DNA from: DATJFQ01 sp035492775 | GTDB lineage: Bacteria > Acidobacteriota > Vicinamibacteria > Vicinamibacterales > 2-12-FULL-66-21 | DNA: 64,000 nucleotides | Assembly: GCA_035492775.1 (NCBI GenBank) | Contig: DATJIW010000099.1 | Span: forward strand, 1 to 64,000 | Reading direction: 5' to 3' | Part shown: one piece after another, positions 1 to 7,943 of the stretch | How the letters are laid out: each line of letters begins with the position of its first letter | Position numbering within the stretch: position 1 is the stretch's first letter | The notes under the pieces: model-generated | Seen by the model: the letters and a program-made list of their open reading frames with translations, nothing else | What the model was told of the DNA's origin: nothing | Database searches by the model: none | Position numbers and translations under genes: made by a program

Positions 1-1417
1 ACTGCCAGAGCAGCGCGTCGACCGCGTAGTCGCGACCGGCCGCGAGCGCGCCCGTGTGCGACGCCGCCGCGGCGGCGCCGGCGGCCGTGCGCCCGGACTT
101 CACGGCGATCACGGGCATCCGCCGCGTGATGCGCCTCGCGATCTGCGTGAACTTGCGGGGGTTGCCGAAGTTCTCGAGGTACATGAGCACGAGCTTGGTG
201 TCGGGGTCCTGCTCCCAGTACTCGAGCAGGTCGTTGCCGCTGACGTCGGCCTTGTTGCCCATCGACGCGAACATCGAGATGCCGAGGCCGAGCTGCCGCG
301 CGCGGTTCAGGATCGCGGCCCCCATCGCGCCCGACTGCGACAGGAACCCGATGCCGCCGCGGATGGGCTGCGTCGGCGCGAACGTGGCGTCGAGCTGGAA
401 CGCCGGGTCCGTGTTGAGGATGCCCATGCAGTTCGGGCCGATCATCCGCATGCCGTACGCGCGTACGCGCTCGGTCAACGCATCCTGTCGCGCGCGACCT
501 TCGGGGCCGGTCTCGGCAAATCCCGCGGAAATCACCACGAGCGACTTGACGCCCGCCGCGGCGCAGTCGTCCACGATCGCGAGTACGCGATCGTACGGCA
601 CGGCGACGATGGCGAGATCAAGGCCTGGTGGCAGGTCGCGGGCGGATGGGACGGCCGGCAGTCCTCCGAGATCAGGCGCCACCGGGTGCACTGGAAAGAT
701 GCGTCCGTTGTAGCCGCCCTTTTGCAGCGCGCGCAGGACGCGGGATCCGATTTTCGAAGGATCGCGCGAAGCCCCGATCACGGCGATCGAGCGCGGCTCG
801 AGCAGCGGTCGGATGGACGCCGCAGCCGCCTGCTGTCGCCGCCGCTCGGACGTCGCGACGCTGTTGGCCGACGCCGACAGTGTCAGCTGGAGCTCCACGA
901 CGCCATCACCTGACGTCGATCGGATCTCGAATGCGGAATCGCGAAAGACGTCCCGCATCGGCAGGTTGTCGGCGAGCATCGAGGCATGAAACGTGCGGAA
1001 CCCGGCATCCGCCGCGTGAACCGCCAGGCGTTCGAGCAGCAGCGTCGAGATCCCTTTCCCCTGAAAACGATCGTCCACCGCAAAAGAGACTTCGGCTGCA
1101 GTGCCCGTCAACGCCACGTAGGAGGCGACCGCGACGATTCGCGCGTCTCCCTCGACCGATCGCAGCGCGATCAGACTGAGTCCCTTCCGCGGATCCCCAG
1201 AGCCGATCAGCCGTCCGATGATGGTCGCATCCGGTTCGGACAACGAGAAGAACCGGTGCCACCGCGCGTTCACGGAGAGATCGTGAAAGAAGCGGACGAT
1301 GAGCGCCTTGTCGTGTGGTTCGGCAGGGCGCACCGTGGCGCTCGTTCCGTCGCGGAGGATGAGACGCGCCGAGTCCAGATCGTCGGCAGCAGGCAGAGCC
1401 GCGGGAATGTTCCGCAT
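1..1417 (-). CDS. GNAT acetyltransferase / NDP-forming acyl-CoA synthetase fusion (partial)
   Basis: This frame is open from an ATG at 1417 to the window edge, giving 472 codons; the C-terminus lies outside. Residues about 25-180 are a GNAT domain with the acetyl-CoA loop RFQGKG. From about residue 205 there is a CoA-binding Rossmann domain (RSIAVIGASR), followed by the ligase-CoA domain with SQSGAMG and ASHTGALA. His454 in that last motif matches the phospho-histidine of ADP-forming acetyl-CoA synthetases. The order GNAT then synthetase resembles the fused protein acetyltransferases (Pat family) and acetate-CoA ligase fusions. Whether it ligates acetate or only acetylates proteins cannot be decided without the missing ATP-grasp part. 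It is divergent from the metal ATPase. A near-consensus sigma-54 promoter lies at 1431-1445, so close to the ATG that the transcript would be almost leaderless. Confidence 0.85.
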   Translation of the reverse strand, partial: MRNIPAALPAADDLDSARLILRDGTSATVRPAEPHDKALIVRFFHDLSVNARWHRFFSLSEPDATIIGRLIGSGDPRKGLSLIALRSVEGDARIVAVASYVALTGTAAEVSFAVDDRFQGKGISTLLLERLAVHAADAGFRTFHASMLADNLPMRDVFRDSAFEIRSTSGDGVVELQLTLSASANSVATSERRRQQAAAASIRPLLEPRSIAVIGASRDPSKIGSRVLRALQKGGYNGRIFPVHPVAPDLGGLPAVPSARDLPPGLDLAIVAVPYDRVLAIVDDCAAAGVKSLVVISAGFAETGPEGRARQDALTERVRAYGMRMIGPNCMGILNTDPAFQLDATFAPTQPIRGGIGFLSQSGAMGAAILNRARQLGLGISMFASMGNKADVSGNDLLEYWEQDPDTKLVLMYLENFGNPRKFTQIARRITRRMPVIAVKSGRTAAGAAAAASHTGALAAGRDYAVDALLWQ

Positions 1418-1430
1418 GCCCGAGCACCGA

Positions 1431-1445
1431 GCAGGGCGCGTGCCA
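1431..1445 (-). promoter_or_regulatory. Putative sigma-54 promoter of the GNAT/CoA-synthetase gene
   Basis: Read on the minus strand the site is TGGCACGCGCCCTGC. It matches the consensus TGGCACG-N4-TTGC at every position but one, with GG and GC exactly 12 bp apart. The predicted start is near 1419, two bases before the ATG. That geometry is unusual and implies a leaderless mRNA or a slightly different start. Confidence 0.5.
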
Positions 1446-1596
1446 TATCGCGCGAGGATCTCGCACGGTTTTGGGGACGGCATCGACGGAATACCGGCAC
1501 GTCCGCCGGGAACCCGTCGTCGAGGGCGCCGGCCATACGACCCCTGGCGATTCGCCGCGCCGGATGGGCGGCGCGCAGTATGCGTCAAGGCGGTCG

Positions 1597-3474
1597 ATGG
1601 CCGCGATGGCTCTGCTCGGGTCGCCCGCACATGCCGTACGCGCGCAGCTCACACGTGCCTGGCGCGACCGGGATGCGGCGATCGCGGCAATTGCGTTTGC
1701 CGGGATTCTTCTGTACCTCTGGCTCAGATATGGCCGCGGGGCGGAGCATGCCGAGCTGCCATTGCTGGTTGCGCTGGGCATCGGCGGCGGCCTGCTCGTG
1801 CCGCAGCTCGCGTGGGACGCGCTGCACGCGAGGTTCGGCTCGGACCAACTCGCGGCCGTTTCGATCGTGGCGTCAGTGCTGCTCGGCGAGTACCTCGCCG
1901 GCGCGATTGTCGTCTTGATGCTGGCCGGGGGGCAGACGCTCCAGCGCTTTGCCATCGGCCGCGCGACGGCGGCGCTCCGCGCCCTCGCGTCCCGTGTGCC
2001 GACCGTCGCGCACCGGTTGCGTAATGGCATTCTCGAAGACGTCCCGGTCGGCGAAGTGCACATCGGCGACGAGCTGTCGATTCTCGCTCACGAGATTTGT
2101 CCGGTCGACGGCGAGGTCGTCCGGGGTCGTGGCGGAATGGACGAAGCGTTCCTGACGGGTGAGCCGTTTCACGTGGCGAAGGCGCCTGGCAGCCGCGTCT
2201 CCTCTGGCACGCGGAACGCGGATGCGGCGCTGCTCGTTCGCGCGACACACACGGCCGCAGATTCGCGATACGCCCAGATCGTCAAGGTCGTGCGCGACGC
2301 CGAGCAGCGGCGTCCGGCGCTTCGCCGCATCGGCGATCAAATCGGGGCGTGGTACACGCCGTTGGCGCTCGGCATCGCGATCGCGGCCTGGTGGATCTCC
2401 GGCAATCCGGTCCGGTTCCTGAGCGTCGTGGTCGTCGCGACCCCCTGCCCGGTGCTGATCGGGATTCCCGTCGCGATCATTGGCGCTATTTCCACAGCGG
2501 CGCGTCGCGGCATCATCGTGAAAGACCCTGCCGCACTCGAGCAGCTGACGCTCTGCCGGACCATGATCTTCGACAAGACCGGCACGTTGACCTACGGCCG
2601 TCCGTCTCTCAGCGAAGAGATCTACTCGCCGGCCTTCGACCGGCAAACGCTTCTCCCCATCGTCGCCGCAATCGAACGACACAGCCGGCATCCGATTGCC
2701 GCGGCCATCGTCAGCGCGGCTCAGACGGCCGGCTGCGTGCTGCCCGACGTTGCATGGAGCCGCGAAGAACGAGGCGTCGGCCTGCGCGCCGGCGTCAACG
2801 GATGGGACATCCTCATCACCGGACGCGAGCATGTGACGGGAGTGGACGGACTGCCTCCGCCTCCGGCCTCCGGTCTCGAATGCATCGTTGTCGTCGACGG
2901 CCGGTTTGCGGCGGCCTACCGGTTCCTGGACGTGGCCCGTGTCAACAGCCGGCGCTTCGTCGGCCATCTCGCGTCATCTCACGGGATCACGCGGGTGCTG
3001 ATCGTCTCCGGAGACCGCGAAGCGGAGGTCAGCCGCCTCGCACGATCGATGTCGATCGATCGCATCTATGCCAACCAATCGCCGGAAGCAAAGCTGGACA
3101 TCGTCCGCAGCGAGGTCGCTCGCGCGAAAACCGCATTCGTCGGCGACGGGATCAACGACGCGCCGGCGCTTCTCACGGCGACGGTCGGGATTGCCTTCGG
3201 TCGTAACAGCGACGTGACCTCGGAAGCCGCGAGGATCGTCGTCGCCGATTCGTCGCTCTCGAAAGTGGACGCGGTCCTGCACATCAGCCGTCGCCTGCGG
3301 CGGGTGGCGCTGCAAAGCGCCATCGGCGGGATGGCCCTCAGCACCATCGGCATGGTCTTCGCCGCGTCGGGTGTGCTCGCGCCGGTCGCGGGAGCGATCC
3401 TGCAGGAAGCGATCGATCTCGCGGCCGTGCTCAACGCCCTCCGGACGGCGGCTCCGATTTCGAGCGACCTTTAA
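1597..3474 (+). CDS. P1B-type heavy-metal translocating ATPase
   Basis: A membrane pump that couples ATP hydrolysis to metal-ion export or import. All P-type hallmarks are visible, numbered from the ATG at 1597: TGE actuator motif (about 187), transmembrane TPCP metal-site motif (282-285), phosphorylation motif DKTGT (Asp326), an SRHP motif of the nucleotide domain and the hinge GDGINDAP. There is no N-terminal CxxC metal-binding domain. The 625-residue length fits the short P1B pumps. The frame is open to an ATG at 1471, but the extra 42 residues are charged and unlike the family, and AAGG at 1587-1590 lies 6 nt before ATG 1597. The metal cannot be told: TPCP is less diagnostic than APC or CPC. 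It is divergent from the CoA-synthetase fusion and convergent with a UspA gene. Confidence 0.9.
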   Translation: MAAMALLGSPAHAVRAQLTRAWRDRDAAIAAIAFAGILLYLWLRYGRGAEHAELPLLVALGIGGGLLVPQLAWDALHARFGSDQLAAVSIVASVLLGEYLAGAIVVLMLAGGQTLQRFAIGRATAALRALASRVPTVAHRLRNGILEDVPVGEVHIGDELSILAHEICPVDGEVVRGRGGMDEAFLTGEPFHVAKAPGSRVSSGTRNADAALLVRATHTAADSRYAQIVKVVRDAEQRRPALRRIGDQIGAWYTPLALGIAIAAWWISGNPVRFLSVVVVATPCPVLIGIPVAIIGAISTAARRGIIVKDPAALEQLTLCRTMIFDKTGTLTYGRPSLSEEIYSPAFDRQTLLPIVAAIERHSRHPIAAAIVSAAQTAGCVLPDVAWSREERGVGLRAGVNGWDILITGREHVTGVDGLPPPPASGLECIVVVDGRFAAAYRFLDVARVNSRRFVGHLASSHGITRVLIVSGDREAEVSRLARSMSIDRIYANQSPEAKLDIVRSEVARAKTAFVGDGINDAPALLTATVGIAFGRNSDVTSEAARIVVADSSLSKVDAVLHISRRLRRVALQSAIGGMALSTIGMVFAASGVLAPVAGAILQEAIDLAAVLNALRTAAPISSDL

Positions 3475-3517
3475 CGTCGGAGCAGTTTGGCTGGCGCAGG
3501 TCGGAGACGCGCATCGG

Positions 3518-4474
3518 TCAGTCCACCTCTGTCGTTCCCGTCGTCACGCCGACCGGCTGATCCTCTGCCGGTTCGTTCCACTGCGGCGGGACCGCCAGCA
3601 CCGGAACGTGGCAGAGGCAGAGGATTCGATAGGTCACCGATCCCATGCGCGGTCCGAGCAGCGGCGAGCCGTGCAGGCCCATCAGCACGAGACCGGCGCC
3701 GCGGTCGCGGACCACTTTCGCCGCTTCCTCGGCAGGATCCCCATAGGCGATGAGCGCTTCGGCCTGGCTGCGGTCCGACATCTCCGACGCGAGCTGCTGG
3801 AGCGCGTCCTCGGCCACCGCACGCCGGCTCGCGGTCAGACCGGCGACGTGGACCCCGGGCAGCAGCCGGCTCCGGACCGGCTCGATCACGTGAATGAGGA
3901 GCACGTGCAGGTTCAGCGTGTCGGCGATCCGATTCGCAATGTGCGCCTGATGCGCCGAGGCTGGCGAGAGATCGACAGGAATGGCGATGCGCCGGATTTT
4001 TCGCGCCGCAGCATCGAGATCGGCAGGCCCGGGATCGGCCGCGGGCGTCACGAGCACCGGCACAGTCGTCTCGCGCAGCACGCGTTCGGTGGTGGAGCCG
4101 AAGAACAGCTTGCGCGCACCGGTGAGGCCGTGCGAGCTCATCACGATCAGCTCGCAGTCCTTGCGGTATCGCGCGTCGCGCAGGATTTCGACCGGCGGCT
4201 TGCCGACGGACACCTGGTACTCGCAGCGGGCCAGGATCGGCCGGTCGGGGCCGAGCGCCTCGACGACGAATTCCTGGAGCTGGCCTTTGGACAGGTCCGG
4301 GCTCCAATAGATACCGGTGCCGACGTCCATGGCCGTCGTCAACAGCGGATCCTCGACGCTCATCACGACAAGGCGCGCGCCGAAGCGCTCGGCGATGGCC
4401 GCCGCGTAGCGCAGCGCTCCGATGGAGGCGTCCGAATAGTCAATCGGACACAGAATGCAGGGTGGGACGCTCAT
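3518..4474 (-). CDS. Universal stress protein, tandem UspA domains
   Basis: A 318-residue cytoplasmic protein of two consecutive Usp folds. Each ends in a nucleotide-binding loop: SSHGLTGARKLFFGST near residue 135, and a looser LHGSPLLGPRMGS near 285. The first keeps the G-2x-G-9x-G(S/T) pattern of ATP-binding Usp proteins, while the second is degenerate. The chosen ATG at 4474 has GGAGA 6 nt upstream; the frame runs 18 codons further to 4528 without a better signal. Usp proteins typically rise under starvation, hypoxia or respiratory stress. Its neighbours, a P-type ATPase, a GNAT/CoA-synthetase and a second Usp, fit such a programme. The gene is convergent with the ATPase and 43 bp from it. 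Confidence 0.9.
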   Translation of the reverse strand: MSVPPCILCPIDYSDASIGALRYAAAIAERFGARLVVMSVEDPLLTTAMDVGTGIYWSPDLSKGQLQEFVVEALGPDRPILARCEYQVSVGKPPVEILRDARYRKDCELIVMSSHGLTGARKLFFGSTTERVLRETTVPVLVTPAADPGPADLDAAARKIRRIAIPVDLSPASAHQAHIANRIADTLNLHVLLIHVIEPVRSRLLPGVHVAGLTASRRAVAEDALQQLASEMSDRSQAEALIAYGDPAEEAAKVVRDRGAGLVLMGLHGSPLLGPRMGSVTYRILCLCHVPVLAVPPQWNEPAEDQPVGVTTGTTEVD

Positions 4475-4793
4475 GATGTTCTCCAATGCAGGAACGGCCG
4501 TGACGGCGCGCCGCGCCTGTAAAACCACAGCTCAGCAGTTCCGTCGCGATCCTGGCAGATCGGCAGCATCGAGGGTCCAGAACGCGCCGAAAGGACTCGC
4601 CATCCTGCCGGAATTCCGTCGGTCGACGTCCGAACCGCCGGCGTTCCGCCGGCGCCGTGGGCCACGGATGTGGACCGATTGCCCTGTGCATGACCCGCAT
4701 AAAGGATGCTGCGCGCGTCTGTTGCAACGGTGACGCCGGACTGCGCGCGATCCGGGTGGCCGCCGCCTTGCTCATGACGACGTCAGGTGCAAC
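4475..4793. other. Intergenic region between divergent usp and BACON genes
   Basis: About 320 bp with no convincing gene; the frames that cross it have no recognisable protein. It must hold the promoters of both flanking genes. On the plus strand TGGCCGCCGCCTTGC at 4757-4771 has correct sigma-54 spacing, 23 bp before the BACON start, but only half of the variable consensus positions match. Confidence 0.4.
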
Positions 4794-5981
4794 ATGACCA
4801 GAGGACTCTTCGGCGGCGCCGCGATCGCGCTCGGGACCGCAATCGCAATTGGCGCGCTTGGCTGCGGTACCAAATCTCCGACCGGACCGACCTGCACGAT
4901 ATCGATCGCGCCGGCCGCGTTGACCCATGAGAGCGGGGGTGGCTCCGGCTCGATTTCGGTCACCGCGCCCCAGGGCTGTGCGTGGACCGCCGCGACGACC
5001 GATTCATGGATCGTCATCAACAGCGGCGCTTCGGGAGATGGCTCCGGCACCGTGGCTTACAGCGTCGGCGCGAATTCGACGGCGAACGCTCGAGTGGGGA
5101 CAATCACGATCGGCAGCGAGCGGCACACCGTGACGCAAGCGGGAAAGTCCGCGACGGCCTGCACGTACACGATCTCCCCATCGAGCGCCGACTACACGAA
5201 GGACGGCGGCTCGGGCACGTTCACGGTTGCCGCGGCCGAAGGCTGCGCCTGGACCGCCACGAGCAACGCGTCGTGGCTGACCCTCGGGACGCGATCGGGT
5301 ACGGGGAACGGAGCCGTGTCGTATTCCGTCGCGCGTCATACGGAGATTGAAGCGCGCAACGGTACCATTGCGCTCGCCGACCGGACGTTCACCGTCCGCC
5401 AGAGCGGCGACGCGGGTATTTGTCAGTACGCCGTCTCCCCCGTGGATTTCAATCCGTGCATGGCCGCCAGCACCGTGATGACGGCGATCAGCACGTCTGC
5501 GAGCTGCCCCTGGACGGCAACCGTGAACGTGCCATGGCTCCGCCTCAGCACCGGTGCCGGAAGCGGCGGGAGTAGTGTGTCGATTTCATTTTCGGAGAAT
5601 TACGACGCGCCCAGACAGGGGATCGTGATGATCCGCTGGCCGACACCGACCGCCGGACAGAACGTCCGCGTATCGCAGGCGGGATGCCGCTACGGTGTGA
5701 GCCGTTCGTCGTTCGGGTTCGTCGCCGCCGGCGGAAGCGACAGGTTCGACGTGCTGCAGCAGAGCGACCCGATCGAGTGCGGCGGCGCGCTGCAGGATCG
5801 TTGTATCTGGACGGCGCAGTCGAACGTGGCGTGGATCGTCGTGACGACTCCTATGCCAAAGTCGGGCGACAATTCCGTCTCGTTCACCGTTGCCGCCAAC
5901 AACAGTGCGACCGCCCGGGTCGGCACGATCACCGTGCGCGACCAGGTGGTCACGATTACTCAAAGCGGTTCGCCGTTCTAG
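4794..5981 (+). CDS. BACON-domain repeat lipoprotein (secreted)
   Basis: A 395-residue exported protein. The N-terminus is a hydrophobic signal ending ALGC at Cys24, a weak lipobox, so a lipoprotein anchor is likely but not certain. The rest is about four repeats of roughly 85 residues. Each starts with a Cys-x-hydrophobic-Ser/Pro strand, carries a conserved CxW(T)A pair and an ASWL/DSWI element, and ends in a VTQ/VRQSG strand. This pattern matches BACON domains, beta-sandwich modules linked to carbohydrate or mucin binding. Cysteines recur at repeat-equivalent places, suggesting disulphides. The ligand is unknown. It stands between a usp gene and the nfu/sigma-54 activator operon, without an obvious functional tie. 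Confidence 0.8.
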   Translation: MTRGLFGGAAIALGTAIAIGALGCGTKSPTGPTCTISIAPAALTHESGGGSGSISVTAPQGCAWTAATTDSWIVINSGASGDGSGTVAYSVGANSTANARVGTITIGSERHTVTQAGKSATACTYTISPSSADYTKDGGSGTFTVAAAEGCAWTATSNASWLTLGTRSGTGNGAVSYSVARHTEIEARNGTIALADRTFTVRQSGDAGICQYAVSPVDFNPCMAASTVMTAISTSASCPWTATVNVPWLRLSTGAGSGGSSVSISFSENYDAPRQGIVMIRWPTPTAGQNVRVSQAGCRYGVSRSSFGFVAAGGSDRFDVLQQSDPIECGGALQDRCIWTAQSNVAWIVVTTPMPKSGDNSVSFTVAANNSATARVGTITVRDQVVTITQSGSPF

Positions 5982-6000
5982 AAGAGCCCCGTCCTTCGGA

Positions 6001-6035
6001 GTGGGGAAACATCCGCAGCGGTGCGGATATTTCCC
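6001..6035. promoter_or_regulatory. Palindromic upstream activator site, copy 1
   Basis: An inverted repeat: GGGAAACATCCGC at 6004-6016 and GCGGATATTTCCC at 6023-6035, 12 of 13 pairs matching, with a 6-base centre. Its centre lies about 119 bp before the predicted sigma-54 start of the nfu operon, a normal distance for an enhancer-binding protein. The left half with flank, GTGGGGAA(N3)TCCGC, recurs at 9944-9959. No U-tract follows, which argues against a terminator. Confidence 0.55.
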
Positions 6036-6112
6036 TGCGCTGCCGCTCCGCGAGTTCGCGTCTTTCCGCTGCATGTGCCGCATTTCCGGTGATTTCGCCG
6101 GAATCCCGAGAT

Positions 6113-6127
6113 TGGCCCGCCTGTTGC
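6113..6127 (+). promoter_or_regulatory. Putative sigma-54 promoter of the nfu-activator operon
   Basis: TGGCCCGCCTGTTGC fits TGGCACG-N4-TTGC with one mismatch, with GG at 6114-6115 and GC at 6126-6127. The predicted start is near 6139, leaving a 16-base leader that contains the GGAGA ribosome site of the small Nfu gene. The operon it would drive encodes two sigma-54 activators, so autoregulation is plausible. Confidence 0.6.
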
Positions 6128-6154
6128 CCCTCCTTCGGCCGGAGACAGCAAGCC

Positions 6155-6379
6155 ATGGTCACGAAAGAACGTGTGGAAGCCGTGCTGGGCCGCGTGCGAC
6201 CGTTCCTGCTCGCGGACGGCGGCGACATCGAATTGGTCGACGTGGAGGGCGCCTCAGCCACCGTACGGCTCTCCGGCGCCTGCGCGGGATGCCCCACGGC
6301 GCATATCACGCTTCACCTCGGCATCGAGGCGGCGCTTCGCGACGCCATGCCGGATTTCGGGACGCTGCGCGTCGGGTGA
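6155..6379 (+). CDS. Small NifU-like C-terminal domain (Nfu) Fe-S scaffold protein
   Basis: A 74-residue protein consisting only of the Nfu domain. The segment LADGGDIELVDVEG is followed by the cluster-binding CAGC pair (Cys43, Cys46) in GACAGCPTAH, as in NifU C-terminal and Nfu scaffolds, which dimerise and hold a [4Fe-4S] cluster for delivery to apoproteins. The ATG at 6155 is preceded by GGAGA at 6141-6145. It is the first gene of an operon with two sigma-54 activators and a receiver protein, and the next gene starts 4 bp downstream. That placement suggests a role in maturing an Fe-S enzyme of the same regulon, or in sensing. This is inference. Confidence 0.9.
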   Translation: MVTKERVEAVLGRVRPFLLADGGDIELVDVEGASATVRLSGACAGCPTAHITLHLGIEAALRDAMPDFGTLRVG

Positions 6380-6383
6380 GGTT

Positions 6384-7439
6384 ATGGACGCACGACGCGA
6401 GATGCCGGTGCCTGACCGGCTGGTCATCGGCCGCAGCGACAAAATGCGCGCGGTCTTCGAATTCGTGGACGTCATCGCCCGCAGCGAAAGCACGGTCCTC
6501 ATCACCGGCGAGAGCGGCACGGGCAAGGAAGTCATCGCCGGATTGATTCATCAGACCAGCCGCCGCAGGGGTGCTCCGTTCGTGCCCGTCAGCTGCGCGC
6601 TGTTTTCAGAGACCCTGATCGAATCGGAGCTGTTCGGTCACGAACGCGGCGCGTTCACCGGCGCCATCAAGGATCGTCCAGGACGGTTCGAGCTGGCGCA
6701 GGGGGGCACCATCTTCCTCGACGACGTCGATGATGTTCCGCTCGGCATGCAGGTGAAGCTGCTGCGTGTGCTCCAGAACCGCACCATCGAAAGGCTTGGC
6801 GGCACGCGGCTGATTCCCGTCAACGTCCGCGTCCTGGCAGGCACGAAGCGCGATCTGCGCCAGCTGGTCGCCGAGGGAAAGTTCCGGGAAGACCTCTACT
6901 ATCGGCTCAACGTCCTTCCGCTGACGCTGCCTCCGCTGCGCGATCGGCCGGAGGACATTCCGGTCCTGATGGAAGCGTTTCTCGGCCGGTTCTTCAGCCG
7001 GCGGGGCGATCCGCCTCCGCCGATCTCTGCCGCCGTCGTTCGCGCGTTCACCGCTTATCCATGGCCAGGCAACGTGCGCGAGCTCGAAAACGCGTGCGAA
7101 CGGATCGCGCAGATGAACACCTGCGGCACGATCCGTATCGGGTGTGCAGCCGTAAATATCCTGCTCCGCGCCTCAGAGGAGCCGCACCCGGTTCCGCAGC
7201 CGCCCGCATCCGCCGAGTCCTCGGAGCGTTCGCTGGACGATCGCCTGCGCGAGTTCGAGTCCAGCCTGATTCGCTGGGCGCTCGACGCCAGCCACGGAAA
7301 CAAGTCGAAGGCCGCGGCGATGCTGAAGATCAAGCGTTCGACGCTCGGCGACAGGATTCGCCACTGCGGGCTCGAGTCTGCACCGGAAAGCCGCGAAGTA
7401 ACCGACCGCGACGCGGTCGGGCCGTGGCTCGCTTCTTGA
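6384..7439 (+). CDS. Sigma-54-dependent activator lacking a receiver domain (AAA+ / Fis HTH)
   Basis: A 351-residue enhancer-binding protein with almost no N-terminal sensory domain. The AAA+ core starts near residue 11 with Walker A GESGTGKE (42-49), the sigma-54 contact loop GAFTGA (89-94), Walker B IFLDDVDD, and the sensor region WPGNVRELEN. A Fis-type helix-turn-helix closes the protein (SKAAAMLKIKRSTLGDRI, about 312-329). Without its own receiver it must be controlled by abundance, by a partner protein or by constitutive activity, like PspF. The start at 6384 lies 4 bp after nfu. Candidate targets are the sigma-54 promoters in this 12-kb region. Confidence 0.92.
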   Translation: MDARREMPVPDRLVIGRSDKMRAVFEFVDVIARSESTVLITGESGTGKEVIAGLIHQTSRRRGAPFVPVSCALFSETLIESELFGHERGAFTGAIKDRPGRFELAQGGTIFLDDVDDVPLGMQVKLLRVLQNRTIERLGGTRLIPVNVRVLAGTKRDLRQLVAEGKFREDLYYRLNVLPLTLPPLRDRPEDIPVLMEAFLGRFFSRRGDPPPPISAAVVRAFTAYPWPGNVRELENACERIAQMNTCGTIRIGCAAVNILLRASEEPHPVPQPPASAESSERSLDDRLREFESSLIRWALDASHGNKSKAAAMLKIKRSTLGDRIRHCGLESAPESREVTDRDAVGPWLAS

Positions 7440-7455
7440 TGTTCCCGGGGACGAC

Positions 7456-7917
7456 ATGGTTTCCCGCGCCCATTATCAAAGGCACACCATCGTGAACATG
7501 ATCAGCGGCCGCGAGAAAGTCCCCCCGTCGATGGAAAAGTTCCCCGCGCTCCGCATACTGGTCGTGGACGACGAAGCGTTGATCCGGTGGTCGCTCGTGC
7601 AGACGCTGAACGACTCGGGACACGAGACGGAAGAAGCCTGGGACGCGGCGACGGCGATCAGGACGGTGGCCGAAACACCCCGGCCGTTCGACGTCGCCCT
7701 TCTCGACCTCTGTCTGCCGGATTCGAAGGGTCTCGAGCTGCTGTCAGAGGTGCGCCGGCTGGCGCCGAAGACGCAGGTGATTCTGATGACCGCGTACGGC
7801 ACTCCGGAGATCGTTGAGAGGGCCATCGATTTGGGAGCGTTCCGCGTGGTCGGCAAGCCGCTCGAGATGAACGACATCACGCCACTGGTCGCCAGCGCGT
7901 CCCGCGCCGCGGGTTGA
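7456..7917 (+). CDS. Single-domain response regulator (receiver)
   Basis: The only domain is a CheY-like receiver: acidic pair DDE (about 38-40), phospho-acceptor Asp84 in LLDLCLPD, and the conserved Lys in VVGKP near the end. No DNA-binding or output domain follows. It lies 16 bp after the receiver-less activator and 26 bp before a full NtrC-type regulator, so it may pass a phosphate signal to one of them. The start is uncertain: ATG codons at 7456, 7498 and 7531 are all in frame, and only the last 128 residues are conserved. I give the longest because GGGGA precedes it; 7531 would be the minimal receiver. Confidence 0.85.
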   Translation: MVSRAHYQRHTIVNMISGREKVPPSMEKFPALRILVVDDEALIRWSLVQTLNDSGHETEEAWDAATAIRTVAETPRPFDVALLDLCLPDSKGLELLSEVRRLAPKTQVILMTAYGTPEIVERAIDLGAFRVVGKPLEMNDITPLVASASRAAG

Positions 7918-7943
7918 CCTGACCTCCCATATACTCAGACCGG

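Noticed and set aside
906..2063. Long frames of 200-400 codons opposite or out of frame with strong genes
   Set aside because: High G+C gives many long stop-free frames. Their Arg/Ala/Pro-rich translations have no family motifs, while the overlapping frames do.
4757..4771. A sigma-54-like element before the BACON lipoprotein
   Set aside because: The spacing is right but only about half of the variable consensus positions match, so I did not list it as a separate promoter.
7930..7935. TATACT before the NtrC-type gene
   Set aside because: No -35 at a workable distance (a TTGACC is only 10 bp upstream); probably chance within an operon.
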